A DNA stretch of 64,000 nt from Micromonospora echinospora (GCF_900091495.1 NZ_LT607413.1:4851001-4915000), one strand, 5' to 3'; positions 24,415 through 33,093 are shown, numbered from the stretch's first letter. A program made the numbers and translations. Notes: generated by a model not told the origin, from the sequence alone.

Positions 24415-25140
24415 TCATCGTGTGGTGTGTTGACCTCCGTTCACGGCGATGGCCTGTCCGGTGATGTGACGGGCGCCGCGAGACGCGAGGAAGTGGACGG
24501 TGGTTGCCACGTCGTCCGGCGTACCGGCGCGGCCGGTGTGGGTGGCGGCGATGAGTTCGTCGCGGCGTTCGTCGGTGAGTTGGTCACGGAAGAACTCGGT
24601 GTCGGCGATGTACCCGGGCGCGACCACGTTGGCGGTGACTCCATGGGCCCCGAGTTGCGCGGCGAGATCGACGTTCCATGCCGCAACGGCCGCTTTGGCT
24701 GCTCCATAGGCACCGGCACCCGTGTCCGCGGCAATCGATCCGATGGTGATGACAGATCCACCCCGGACGAGTCGGTTCCTGACCGCTGCGGTCGTCAGCA
24801 CTGCGGTGAGCAGGTTGGCGTCGATGTTCGCCCGCCAGTTCGCGGCCAGCGAGGACAGATCGTGCGGGGTTGGACGGTCGAAGTCGGTGTTGCCGCCGGC
24901 GCAGTTCGCCAGCACGTCGACCGCTGGCGGGAGCTGGCTGGCGAGTGCTTCGACCTGGGCGGGGTCGGTGCCGTCACACACCACTGCGCGAACTCTGGGG
25001 CCCAGGGCATCAGCGGTGGCTTGTAGTGGTGCCGGGCGTCGGCCGGTGATGATCACAGTGTCGCCGTCGGCGGCGAAGGCCGCCGCGACAGCCCGGCCGA
25101 TTCCGGTGCTACCGCCGGTGACGAGGACGGTACGGTTCAT
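24415..25140 (-). CDS. Short-chain dehydrogenase/reductase
   Basis: This 241-residue classical SDR has the cofactor motif TGGSTGIG (residues 8-15), NCAGG, a catalytic Ser in GSIAADT and the YGAAK active site, ending with INGG-like AVNGGQH. Arg residues after strand 2 (GRRPAP) favour NADP. ATG 25140 was chosen because it gives the standard N-terminus MNRTVLVTGG; longer frames overlap the operator region. It is divergent from a MarR regulator, which probably represses it. Confidence 0.92.
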   Translation of the reverse strand: MNRTVLVTGGSTGIGRAVAAAFAADGDTVIITGRRPAPLQATADALGPRVRAVVCDGTDPAQVEALASQLPPAVDVLANCAGGNTDFDRPTPHDLSSLAANWRANIDANLLTAVLTTAAVRNRLVRGGSVITIGSIAADTGAGAYGAAKAAVAAWNVDLAAQLGAHGVTANVVAPGYIADTEFFRDQLTDERRDELIAATHTGRAGTPDDVATTVHFLASRGARHITGQAIAVNGGQHTTR

Positions 25141-25162
25141 CTCGGTCTCTCCTCCGTTACGC

Positions 25163-25198
25163 TTAGGCCTAAACGGTAGCACTTCGTTTAGACCTAAA
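25163..25198. promoter_or_regulatory. Twin palindromic operators between SDR and MarR genes
   Basis: TTAGGCCTAA (25163-25172) is a perfect palindrome, and TTTAGACCTAAA (25187-25198) is a near-perfect second copy centred 25 bp away. They lie in the 65-nt divergent intergenic region, as expected for MarR autoregulation and control of the SDR. Confidence 0.7.
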
Positions 25199-25205
25199 TC
25201 GAGGC

Positions 25206-25754
25206 GTGGTGACTGAAGATCTGCACGAGAATGACCCGGTGGACGCCGTTGCGTTGGCATGGCTGCGGGAGCGGCCGGGCACACCGGTCGATGGCATCGG
25301 CATCGTGACCAGACTGTGGCAGTGCGCGAAGCTGCTCGGCGAGGACCGGCGCCGCCTGCTGGCCGACGCCGCAGTCGATGCGGCAACCCTGGATCTACTC
25401 AGCGTCCTACGGCGCAGCGGTCCTCCCTATCGATTGACCACCCGACAGCTCACCGACCGGACCCTCGTCAGCGCGGGCGCGATCTCGCAACGGGTGGCCC
25501 GCGCCGAACGCGATGGCCTGGTAATCCGCGCCAGCCCGCGCCCCGGCTCCCGAGCGGTCGCGGTGTCCCTCACCCCCGCCGGCCATGATCTCGTCGAACG
25601 CCTGGTCGACCGTGTGCTCGGTCGGGAAGCCGACCTCATCTCAGGACTTAGCCTCCACCAGCAGGCGACTCTCACGCACTTGCTTCGGCTGCTCCTGGAC
25701 GACCTGAACACCCGGCTTGGCCCCCAACGCCCAACACAGGTCGGCTCCAGCTGA
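25206..25754 (+). CDS. MarR-family transcriptional regulator
   Basis: This 182-residue protein starts at GTG 25206 and has a winged-helix MarR domain. Recognition-helix sequence is TRQLTDRTLVSAGAISQRVARAERDGLV and the wing is SPRPGSRAVAVSLTPAGHDL. The N-terminal 50 residues carry helices that would form the dimer. Its gene is divergent from the SDR across two palindromes. The inducer is unknown; a substrate or product of the SDR is plausible. Confidence 0.9.
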   Translation: MVTEDLHENDPVDAVALAWLRERPGTPVDGIGIVTRLWQCAKLLGEDRRRLLADAAVDAATLDLLSVLRRSGPPYRLTTRQLTDRTLVSAGAISQRVARAERDGLVIRASPRPGSRAVAVSLTPAGHDLVERLVDRVLGREADLISGLSLHQQATLTHLLRLLLDDLNTRLGPQRPTQVGSS

Positions 25755-25842
25755 CCACCCAGCCGGCAAAGGGTCGTTCCACGCTTGGCTCCTACTGCTT
25801 ACAACCTGCCGACACCTCAGCGCGGGCTGGGCCTGACCCGGC

Positions 25843-26094
25843 GTCGACGTCGAGATCGTCACCAAGGACCCGCGGGTCAAGGGCTTCAGCGTGGTCAAAC
25901 GGCGATGGGTCGTCGAACGCACCCTCGGCTGGCTCATGCATCACCGCCGACTCGTCCACGACTACGAAGCCCGACCCGACAACTCCGCCAGCATGATCAC
26001 CATCGCCATGATCGACAACCTCGCCAAACGCCTCACCACCGAAACCCCCCCCAACCTGGCGCGACTAAACCGTCATAACGCGCAAAGTACGTGA
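25843..26094 (+). pseudogene. IS5-family transposase C-terminal fragment
   Basis: About 83 codons read VDVEIVTKDPRVKGF, RRWVVERTLGWLMHHRRLV and YEARPDNSASMITIAMIDNL, the C-terminal third of an IS5 transposase including the catalytic Glu region. The N-terminal DDE part is missing, so it cannot transpose. Confidence 0.75.
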
Positions 26095-27041
26095 ATCAGA
26101 CGACCTCTGAGCCTTCGGTGGCTTCGGTCGTCCCTCCTGTGCTGCTTCCGGACCAGACGAGAGCCGCTCGGGTCGGCTCCGCCACTCCGCTGCGTCGAGC
26201 GCCCTTACCCACGCCGGCCCTCCCGCAGCAGCGCACCGGAGCGCGGGTGTATCGCCTGGCCTCGGTCGACAGCAGTGGCCGGATCCGTGATCGTGCGATC
26301 ATCGGCGCACTGGGCTGGGGGCGTGGCGTGCGGCTGGACATCCGTCACGGCGCTGGCGCCATCGTCGTGCGCCGCGATTCCCGAGGTGTCTTCACTGTCG
26401 CCGGGCAGGGGCACCTGGTGTTGCCGGCTTTGGGCGCCCGACGACCGAAGCTCAGGCCGGTCATGCAGCCGCCACCCGCTAGGCTGCCGGCCATGGACGT
26501 CGCCGACGACAGCGAGCGGGTCGCCGCGTCACTCGTCCGTCGGCTGGACGGGTTGACCTTCCGGGACGCCGCAGCCGACCAGGTGACCACGCTGATCATC
26601 GACTCGGTGGTCGAGTGGGCACGTGCTCAAGGCTGGCGGGTCTATCGCCGGGCGGCCAGCGTCCTGCCGCTGCCCCCACCACTGTCCGGACAGTACTCCG
26701 TACTCGACGTCGCCTGTGCCCGACCGACCGGTCCGCCCGTGGTCGTCGAGGTGGACCGCACCGACCGGCGGCGCACCGTGGAGAAACTCCTGGCGGAGGC
26801 GGCGGCGGGCCGCGTCCCGATCTGGGTGCGCTGGGGGCCGGGCCGATTCGTCGCACCACCCCCGCCGGTCCGTCTGGTCACCTGCGTGGTGACCCGGGGA
26901 ACCGGCCCGGCGGGGCAGGTCCGGCTCTTCTCGCGGATACCGGCCAGCGACCGGCCGCCACCGGCGCATTCCGTGACTCCGGTCGGCAGTACGGACGCCC
27001 TCGCGCTGCCGATCCCGCTGGACGACGGCCGCCCGCGCTGA
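26091..27041 (+). CDS. Hypothetical protein: AbrB-like N-terminus joined to a nuclease-like domain
   Basis: The 316-codon frame has two recognisable parts. Residues about 50-108 (VYRLASVDSSGRIRDRAIIG, then GVFTVAGQGHLVLPA) resemble the SpoVT/AbrB-like swapped-hairpin proteins of actinobacteria. Residues about 135-285 contain YSVLDVACARP and VVVEVDRTDRRRTVEKLL, an Asp-x(n)-ExD pattern like the PD-(D/E)xK nuclease core. ATG 26493 (MDVADDSERV) could start the second part alone (182 residues), and the join may be a fusion or decay product. The frame starts inside the end of the IS5 fragment, so the true N-terminus is uncertain. Confidence 0.6.
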   Translation: MNQTTSEPSVASVVPPVLLPDQTRAARVGSATPLRRAPLPTPALPQQRTGARVYRLASVDSSGRIRDRAIIGALGWGRGVRLDIRHGAGAIVVRRDSRGVFTVAGQGHLVLPALGARRPKLRPVMQPPPARLPAMDVADDSERVAASLVRRLDGLTFRDAAADQVTTLIIDSVVEWARAQGWRVYRRAASVLPLPPPLSGQYSVLDVACARPTGPPVVVEVDRTDRRRTVEKLLAEAAAGRVPIWVRWGPGRFVAPPPPVRLVTCVVTRGTGPAGQVRLFSRIPASDRPPPAHSVTPVGSTDALALPIPLDDGRPR

Positions 27042-27079
27042 GCGTGCGGAGCGCGGAGCGCTGCCGCAGTGGGCGTGCT

Positions 27080-27115
27080 CTGTGGAGCTGCCCTATCTCC
27101 GGGGCAGCTCCACAG
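27080..27115. terminator. Hairpin between converging genes
   Basis: CTGTGGAGCTGCCC (27080-27093) pairs perfectly with GGGCAGCTCCACAG (27102-27115) across an 8-nt loop. It lies between a gene ending at 27041 (+) and one ending at 27263 (-), so it can serve both. Confidence 0.75.
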
Positions 27116-27262
27116 GCCACCCGGACAACACCTCACCGGAGAGGCGAGGTCTCTTCCCCCGCCAGTCGGGTTGCCCCTGTCCACCCGAGTTTCCCGTCCA
27201 GCGCGGGCGCGACCGATGGCGGCAGCCGGCCGGGCGGGCTGCACCGGCGTACCGGCCGATCG

Positions 27263-27838
27263 TCAGGGCTGACCCGGACGCAGCGTGACGAAAAGCGCGT
27301 CGGCCTCGGCGCACACGGTGTCCCCGTCGCGGAGCTCGGCGCGCAGGAACCGCTTGCGGCCCTCGACCCGGTCGGTCCATGCGGTGAAGGTCAGTGGTCG
27401 GCCGATGCCGACGACGGCACGGTAGTTCGTCGTGAGGTACGCCGTGCGCGACGGCGGCATGCCCTCGGAGTTGGCCAGCCAGCCAAACAACTCGTCGAAG
27501 AGCAGCGGGATCGTGCCCCCGTGGGCGGCACCACGGCCGCCGAGGAAGAAGGTGCCGAAGGACGCCCGGCCGGCGAGTCGCTCCGGGGGTGTCGCCTCGT
27601 CGACGACGTACCAGGGGGTGGTGGCCTGACCTGCCGACGCGAGCGTGGGGGACCGGCCGTAGTAGCGACGGCTCTCGGGCACGGCGTATCGCCGCAGGTC
27701 CTCGGTCCAGCGGGCGAGGTCGTGGCGCAGGCGTTCGCCGGACTGCTCGTCGGGTGCCGCGCTGGCGAGCGCGTCCAGGAAGTGCCGGAGCCGGGTGACG
27801 ACGGCGTCGTGTTGCCTCAGCGAGGCCTCAGCGGTCAC
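27263..27838 (-). CDS. PaaI-like hotdog-fold acyl-CoA thioesterase
   Basis: This 191-residue protein has a helical N-terminus and a C-terminal single hotdog domain with GRGAAHGGTIPLLFDELFGW, the HGG active-site motif of PaaI-type thioesterases, and YLTTNYRAVV. It would hydrolyse acyl-CoA intermediates and recover CoA. GTG 27838 is the start. A perfect KstR2-type operator lies 37 nt upstream and is shared with the divergent SDR gene, which places it at the edge of the catabolic island. Confidence 0.9.
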   Translation of the reverse strand: MTAEASLRQHDAVVTRLRHFLDALASAAPDEQSGERLRHDLARWTEDLRRYAVPESRRYYGRSPTLASAGQATTPWYVVDEATPPERLAGRASFGTFFLGGRGAAHGGTIPLLFDELFGWLANSEGMPPSRTAYLTTNYRAVVGIGRPLTFTAWTDRVEGRKRFLRAELRDGDTVCAEADALFVTLRPGQP

Positions 27839-27874
27839 CGTCGCGGCGCCTTCTCGAAGTCATGTCGACAAGCT

Positions 27875-27888
27875 ATCAAGCGCTTGTT
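27875..27888. promoter_or_regulatory. KstR2-type operator (perfect match)
   Basis: ATCAAGCGCTTGTT fits AnCAAGnnCTTGnT exactly. It lies between the divergent thioesterase (start 27838) and SDR (start 27993). Confidence 0.8.
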
Positions 27889-27992
27889 TGACGCACTTGG
27901 CGCGGGCACTCTAGGGTCCAGCGATCGAGACGGACCAGCGCTGCGGGCGGTCATCCGGGCCGCCGAAGCGCCGGCCGGGAGGCGAGGCGTCG

Positions 27993-28748
27993 ATGATCGA
28001 CCCAGGTCTGGCGGGGGTCGGAGCGGTCGTCACCGGCGCGGGCGCGGGGATCGGACGGGCAGTGGCCGAGGACCTCGCCCGCCACGGTGCCCGGCTCCTG
28101 CTGGTGGCGCGGCGTACCGGCCCGATCGAGGAGACCGCCGGGCGCATCGTGGCTGGCGGCGGCGCTCCTCCGGTCGTGCTGGCGGTCGACCTGGCCGCAC
28201 CCGACGCCGCTGGTCGGATCGCGAACGCCGTACGTGCCGAGCTGGGTGGGGTCGCGATTCTGGTGAACAACGCCGGTCAGGCCGACCCGCCCGGCGTCGC
28301 GCTCGACGAGGCGGGCTGGCAACGGTCCTTCGAGCTGAACTTCCACGTCAAGCGCCGTCTCGCCGAGGAGCTGCGTCCTGCCCTGGAGGCCAGCGGCCGG
28401 GGCCGCGTGGTGAACCTGGTCGGTCTGCTCGAACCCACGGTCGTCTCCGCCGCGCAGGCGGCGATCGCCGCCTGCCGGCTGTGGTCCAAGGCGTTCTCGC
28501 GCGAGGTGGCGGCAGCGGGCGTGACGGTCAACTGCGTGGCACCGGGCCGCATCGACAGCGAGCAGGTGCGTCGGCACTTCCCGACGCCGGAGTCCCGCAG
28601 CGCGTACGCTGTCGCGCACGTCCCGGCACGTCGGTTCGGTGAGCCGGCCGAGGCGGCGGCGCTGGTCACCTTCCTCTGCTCGGTGCAGGCCGCCTACCTC
28701 ACCGGCCAGACCGTCGCGGTCGACGGCGGGCTGCAACGCCATGCCTGA
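27993..28748 (+). CDS. SDR-family protein with degenerate active site
   Basis: This 251-residue protein has a normal Rossmann cofactor motif TGAGAGIG (residues 14-21) and NNAGQ, and it ends with the usual TGQTVAVDGG. Aligned backward from GVTVNCVAPG, the positions that should hold the YxxxK pair are Ala and Ile (SAAQAAIAACRLWSKAF). The preceding strand NLVGLLEPT has no catalytic Ser. The Ser-Tyr-Lys triad is therefore missing, and normal alcohol/ketone redox chemistry is doubtful. It may bind NAD(P) or acyl-CoA in another role. It is divergent from the thioesterase and shares the operator. Confidence 0.85.
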   Translation: MIDPGLAGVGAVVTGAGAGIGRAVAEDLARHGARLLLVARRTGPIEETAGRIVAGGGAPPVVLAVDLAAPDAAGRIANAVRAELGGVAILVNNAGQADPPGVALDEAGWQRSFELNFHVKRRLAEELRPALEASGRGRVVNLVGLLEPTVVSAAQAAIAACRLWSKAFSREVAAAGVTVNCVAPGRIDSEQVRRHFPTPESRSAYAVAHVPARRFGEPAEAAALVTFLCSVQAAYLTGQTVAVDGGLQRHA

Positions 28749-28824
28749 TCGCGAGGACCACTGCGGGCGCTAGCGCGCCACGCCTGATCGCGACGATCGG
28801 GTCGGTGCGCTGCACCGTGGCGGC

Positions 28825-29292
28825 TCAGCTGCGGGCGTACCGTTCGAACCGCTCCGGGACATCCTCGGCGGCGGTCGTCTTCACCCCGGCGACCCGGACG
28901 CGCCGCTCCCGGATGCGCCAGCGGTCTCCTTCGTCCACGAGGGAGTCCTCGTAGTTGCCCCACACGTGCAACTGCAGACCGGAGTCGCCGTTCTGGTGGA
29001 ACGCGTAGACGTAGGTGACGGTCTGGGCGCGACCTTCTCCGAGCTCAAGGTAGTTGATGGTGGAGCAGTGATGGTTGGTCGCGGTGTAGCGGCCGGTGGC
29101 CGCCCGGAACAGCTCCGCGAGGGCGGCGCGGCCCCGGGTGACGTTGCCGTGCCCGTAGTCGAAGGCGGCATCCCCGGTGAAGAGGTCCAGCAGCAGGTCG
29201 ATGTCGACGCGGTCCACCCCTTGGCTGTAGGCGTGCAACGTGTCGGCGATCCGCGCGCGGTCGCGGAGTTCGGCGAGTACGGCGTCGGTCAT
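28825..29292 (-). CDS. SnoaL-like/NTF2-fold protein
   Basis: This 155-residue protein has the NTF2-like pattern of SnoaL_4: an N-terminal helix (LRDRARIADTLHAYSQGVDR), LLDLFTGDAAFDYG and a C-terminal strand pair with WRIRERRVRVAG. Members include steroid isomerases, polyketide cyclases and dehydratases; His-rich TNHHCSTINYLE may line the pocket. ATG 29292 overlaps the stop of the LLM gene upstream (ATGA), so it is the last gene of a three-gene operon with an acyl-CoA dehydrogenase and the LLM. Confidence 0.88.
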   Translation of the reverse strand: MTDAVLAELRDRARIADTLHAYSQGVDRVDIDLLLDLFTGDAAFDYGHGNVTRGRAALAELFRAATGRYTATNHHCSTINYLELGEGRAQTVTYVYAFHQNGDSGLQLHVWGNYEDSLVDEGDRWRIRERRVRVAGVKTTAAEDVPERFERYARS

Positions 29293-30344
29293 GGCTGCTC
29301 CTCGGGACGCTGCTGGGGGCCGGGTGACGCGGGCTGCTCGGCGAAGTCGGCGAGGATTCCCCGGAGGCGGTCGGGGTCGCCGCTCGGCCAGCCGAAGTAC
29401 GACGAGACGCGGTCGAGGCGTCCGGTGTACCGCTCGCGGCACAGCCGGGGCATGTCCTCGGGGGTGCCGACGAGGGCGATCTGCCCGAGCAGCGTGTCGT
29501 CGACGAGGTCGCCCATCTCGGCCCAGCGCCCCTCGCGGGACATCTTCTGCAACTCGCCCTGGAGTTCGCCGTAACCGACGCTGTCGAGCACCGCCCGGTA
29601 GGCGGGGGTGGAGGCGTAGAAGGCGATCTGCTCGCGGGTCTTGCGGGTGCTCTCGGCGATCTCCTCCTCGGTGTCCCCCATGACCATGAACACCGGCGCG
29701 TAGAGTTCCACGTCCGCGCGGGACCGACCGGCGGCCGCCAGGCCCTTTTCCAGGGCGGGCAGGGTCACCCCGTCGAGGTAGGCGATGGTGGTCATGCCGT
29801 GCAGCAGCAGGCCGTCGCAGAGTTCACCACCGAGCTCGGTCATCTTCGCCCCGACCGCGGCGATCATCGTCGGGATGCGGTGCTCGTGGTGGTTCGGCGT
29901 GAAGACCGGCGTCATCAGCGTGTGCTGGTAGTGGGGTCCCCGGTAGTCGAGCCGGGAGCCGTTCCGCCAGGCGGCGAAGATGGCGTCGATTGCCTGGAGG
30001 AAGTCGCGCATGCGGGCCACCGGGGCGCTCCACGGCATCGAGAAGCGCCGCTCGATGTGCGGCTGGATCTGGCTGCCGAGCCCGAGGACGAACCGGCCCT
30101 GCGACATGGCGGCCAGGTCCCAGGCGAGGTACGCCGTGGACATGGGGTTGCGGGCGAAGGCGACCGCGATCGCGGTGCCGACGGTCACCTCCCGGGTGGC
30201 CAGCAGGGCCGCCTGGGCCTGTAGGAAGGCGTCGGTCACGCTCTCGCTGGCCCACACGCCGTCGAATCCCTGGGCCTCGGCCTCTGCGGCCACCGGGCTG
30301 CAGGCGGCTGCGGAGGACCCGATCATGCCCATGTCGATCTTCAT
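29289..30344 (-). CDS. LLM oxidoreductase, probably F420-dependent
   Basis: This 351-residue protein fits the TIGR03617-type F420-dependent LLM group. It starts MKIDMGMIGSS, has GFDGVWASESVTDAF, VGTAIAVAFARNPMSTAY and LSQ-like AAMSQGRFVLGLGSQIQPHIERRF. The ATG follows GAAGGAGGCGCG and overlaps the acyl-CoA dehydrogenase stop (ATGA, 30341-30344). An oxidoreductase acting on a ring or CoA intermediate is likely from context. Confidence 0.9.
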   Translation of the reverse strand: MKIDMGMIGSSAAACSPVAAEAEAQGFDGVWASESVTDAFLQAQAALLATREVTVGTAIAVAFARNPMSTAYLAWDLAAMSQGRFVLGLGSQIQPHIERRFSMPWSAPVARMRDFLQAIDAIFAAWRNGSRLDYRGPHYQHTLMTPVFTPNHHEHRIPTMIAAVGAKMTELGGELCDGLLLHGMTTIAYLDGVTLPALEKGLAAAGRSRADVELYAPVFMVMGDTEEEIAESTRKTREQIAFYASTPAYRAVLDSVGYGELQGELQKMSREGRWAEMGDLVDDTLLGQIALVGTPEDMPRLCRERYTGRLDRVSSYFGWPSGDPDRLRGILADFAEQPASPGPQQRPEEQP

Positions 30345-31543
30345 CGCGCCTCCTTCGGTAGGTGGAGAACCCGTTCGCCGACGGTGTTCTTGAGGATCTC
30401 GTCGGTGCCACCGCCGACCCGCAGGCCGGGAAGGCCCAGGGTCAGCTCGGACCAGGCGTAGGTGCCCCACTCGCCGGGGTCGGCGACGTGCGCGGCGCCG
30501 AGCAGGTCGGCGGCCACGTCGCTCATCGTGCGCAACAGGTCGGTGGCGAGCAGCTTGCTCAGCGCCAGCTCCGGGCCCGGCGCGCCGCCGTCCTCGAGGA
30601 ACCTCGCCGTGGTCAGCCGCGCCGCCCAGGCACGTACGACGACCTGCGCGACGGCGTCCCGGGTCCGCTCGTCGCCCGGGTCGCCGACGTGGCGGGCGAG
30701 GTCGATCAAGCGCTCCACGAGGGCCTCGTCCACGCCGACCTCGGTGCCGATCGCCGACCGCTCGTTGAGCAGCGAGGTCACCACGACCGACCAGCCCTCG
30801 TCGACACCGCCGATGCGCCGCTCGTCGGGGACGAGCACGTCGGTCAGGAACACCTCGTCGAACGAGGCGCCGCCGGTGAGCTGGCGGATCGGCCGGATCT
30901 CGATGCCGGGGCTGTCGAGGTCGATCAGGAAGGTGGTGAGGCCCGCGTGCTTGGGCTTGTCGGGCGAGGTACGCGCGATGCACAGTCCGACGTCGCTGTA
31001 GTGCGCCCCGGAGCTCCAGACCTTCTGTCCGGTGATGCGCCAACCGTCGCCGTCCCGTACCGCCCGGGTGGCCAGGCCGGCCAGGTCGGAGCCGGCCCCG
31101 GGCTCGGAGTAGAGCTGGCAGGCGATCACCTCGGCCGAGCGCAGCCGGGCGAGCCACGTCCGCTGCTGTTCGACGGTCCCGTGGGCGAGCAGGGTGGGGG
31201 TGAGCGTGGAGACGCTGAATCGGAGACCGGCGTCGTCGGGGAGGTTGAACTCCGACTCGATCTCCCGCAGCACCGCGGCGTACCCGGTCGGCAGTCCTCG
31301 ACCACCGAACTCGGTGGGCCCGTCGACCCAGCCCAGCCCGTGCGCGACGAGGTGGGCCCGGTAACGCCGCAGCGCCGCCAACTCGGCGGCGCCCTCGTAG
31401 CGCTCGGCGACGACCGAGACCCGGTCGTCGCCGACCCCCCACTGCGCGCCGTGGCCGGTCCTGCGGCGTGCGAACGCACTCAGCACGTCCACGACCTGGG
31501 CGCGGAACTCTTCGATGCGGGGAGGTGCTCCCTGCTCGGCCAT
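30341..31543 (-). CDS. Acyl-CoA dehydrogenase
   Basis: This 400-residue ACAD has the FAD and substrate motifs in order: LYSEPGAGSDLAGLATRA, ITGQKVWSSGAHYSDVG, and a C-terminal VGGGTDEILKNTVGERVLHLP, whose Glu aligns with the catalytic base. It would insert a 2,3-double bond in an acyl-CoA and pass electrons to ETF. ATG 31543 follows GGAGGGTC. A perfect KstR2 operator lies 110 nt upstream in the divergent region. It may form a heteromeric ACAD with the shorter homologue at 35102. Confidence 0.92.
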   Translation of the reverse strand: MAEQGAPPRIEEFRAQVVDVLSAFARRRTGHGAQWGVGDDRVSVVAERYEGAAELAALRRYRAHLVAHGLGWVDGPTEFGGRGLPTGYAAVLREIESEFNLPDDAGLRFSVSTLTPTLLAHGTVEQQRTWLARLRSAEVIACQLYSEPGAGSDLAGLATRAVRDGDGWRITGQKVWSSGAHYSDVGLCIARTSPDKPKHAGLTTFLIDLDSPGIEIRPIRQLTGGASFDEVFLTDVLVPDERRIGGVDEGWSVVVTSLLNERSAIGTEVGVDEALVERLIDLARHVGDPGDERTRDAVAQVVVRAWAARLTTARFLEDGGAPGPELALSKLLATDLLRTMSDVAADLLGAAHVADPGEWGTYAWSELTLGLPGLRVGGGTDEILKNTVGERVLHLPKEAR

Positions 31544-31652
31544 GACCCTCCTCAGGCGCGTCACCCCGGAGCGCGGCGGTCTCGTCGCCGCGGGCGCTGT
31601 CCAGCAGCTCGCGGTCAGTTGCAGCTCTGGCTGGGCCGCCCTACAGTAGCAA

Positions 31653-31666
31653 AGCAAGTGCTTGAT
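31653..31666. promoter_or_regulatory. KstR2-type operator (perfect match)
   Basis: AGCAAGTGCTTGAT fits AnCAAGnnCTTGnT exactly, between the divergent acyl-CoA dehydrogenase (start 31543) and the HMG-CoA-synthase-like gene (start 31708). Confidence 0.85.
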
Positions 31667-31707
31667 TCAAACGGCTCGCGGCTGCCGCGGGGAGAACGGA
31701 GGGTCGT

Positions 31708-33093
31708 GTGGTCGGCATCGAGTCCTACGCCGTCTACATCCCGGTCGGCCGGCTGCCACGCGCGGCGATCGTCGCCGCGTTGGGGGCCGGTCGGGGCCGT
31801 GGTTCCCGGCCGGTCGCCTCGTACGACGAGGACAGCACCACGCTCGCCGTCGCGGCCGCGCGTCGTGCCCTGGGACCGCGTCAGGTCTCCGGTTCCCTGT
31901 GGTTCGCCACCTCGCGACCGGCGTACCTGGAGAAGTCGAACGCCGTTACGGTCGCCGCCGCGACCGGACTGGACGAGCGGTGCCCGGCCTACGACGTCGG
32001 GGGTGCGTTGCGCGGCGGTGCCGGTGCGCTGCGCGCCGGACTCGCCGAGGGCGGTGCGCTGGTGGTCGCGGCGGATCTGCGGTACTCGCTGCCCGGCTCG
32101 GCCGACGAGGCTGAAGGGGCCGATGCGGCGGCGGCGTTCGTCGTCGGTGCCGAGCCGGTCGCCGAGCTGGTCGGCACGGCGTCGGTGACGCGCGAGTTCC
32201 TGGACCGGTGGCGTGAGCCCGGTGCGGTGCGGACCCGGACGTGGGAGGAGCGGTTCGGCGTCGAGGAGTACGTCCCGCTCGCGCAGCACGCTGTCGACGA
32301 CGTCCTCCACAGCAGCGGTGTCCAGCGCGAGGAACTGGCCCGCGTCGTGGTCAGCACGCCGCACGCCCGCGCCCGCGCCACGGTGCTCCGTGCCTTCCCC
32401 GCCGAGGTGACCGGTCGGGGCGCGGTGGGCGAGCTGGGGTACGCCGGTGCCGCCGACCTCGGACTGGGGCTGGTCGCCGCCTTCGAGCAGGCGCACCCCG
32501 GCGACCTCGTCCTGGCCGTCAGCGTCACCGACGGCGCCGACGCCTTCCTGTTCCGGATGACCGAGCGGCACCGAACCGGTGCCTGCGGTCTGGACGCGCT
32601 CGCCGGGTCGACCGCGGACGTGTCCTACGCCGACTTCCTGACCTGGCGGGGCCTGCTGCCGCGCGAGCCCGCCCGCCGTCCCGACGTCAAGCCGCCCGTG
32701 CCCCCGGCGGCCCTGCGTACGGTGGGGTGGAAGTTCGGCTTCGTCGCGGGCCGGTGCCGCGAGTGCGGGTACCGCAACCTCCCGCCGCGCCGGGTCTGCC
32801 TGCGGTGCCGGGCCCGGGACGCGTTCGACCCCGAGCCGATGGTGGACGTCCCGGCGCGGGTGGCCACCTTCACCGACGACTGGCTCTCGGAGTCGGTGCA
32901 GCTGCCGGCCAAGGTGGTGGCGGTGGACTTCGAGGGCGGCGGCCGATTCGAGTTCGAGATGGCCGATGCCGTCGGATTCACCCCGAGCATCGGCGACCGG
33001 GTCGTCCCCACGTTCCGGGTCGCCAGCGTCGCGGCCAACGGCGTACGCAACTACACCTGGAAGGTGCGACCGCACCGGGAGGAGGACCGCTGA
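31708..33093 (+). CDS. HMG-CoA synthase-like protein fused to a DUF35 zinc-ribbon/OB-fold
   Basis: This 461-residue protein starts at GTG. Residues 1-320 form a thiolase-like (HMG-CoA synthase) double domain. Where the nucleophilic Cys is expected, the sequence reads AYDVGGALRGGAGAL, with Leu in its place. Residues about 340-450 form a DUF35 module with a four-Cys zinc ribbon (CRECGYRNLPPRRVCLRC) and an OB-fold. Archaeal HMG-CoA synthase works in a complex with thiolase and DUF35, and Cys-less thiolase folds with DUF35 act as aldolases in steroid degradation. The stop overlaps the start of the thiolase gene (TGATG). A retro-aldol or scaffolding role is inferred. Confidence 0.87.
   Translation: MVGIESYAVYIPVGRLPRAAIVAALGAGRGRGSRPVASYDEDSTTLAVAAARRALGPRQVSGSLWFATSRPAYLEKSNAVTVAAATGLDERCPAYDVGGALRGGAGALRAGLAEGGALVVAADLRYSLPGSADEAEGADAAAAFVVGAEPVAELVGTASVTREFLDRWREPGAVRTRTWEERFGVEEYVPLAQHAVDDVLHSSGVQREELARVVVSTPHARARATVLRAFPAEVTGRGAVGELGYAGAADLGLGLVAAFEQAHPGDLVLAVSVTDGADAFLFRMTERHRTGACGLDALAGSTADVSYADFLTWRGLLPREPARRPDVKPPVPPAALRTVGWKFGFVAGRCRECGYRNLPPRRVCLRCRARDAFDPEPMVDVPARVATFTDDWLSESVQLPAKVVAVDFEGGGRFEFEMADAVGFTPSIGDRVVPTFRVASVAANGVRNYTWKVRPHREEDR

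Noticed and set aside
32241-33092. N-terminal extension of the thiolase frame
   Set aside because: The extension lies inside the HMG-CoA-synthase-like gene in another frame; the thiolase N-terminus starts at ATG 33093.
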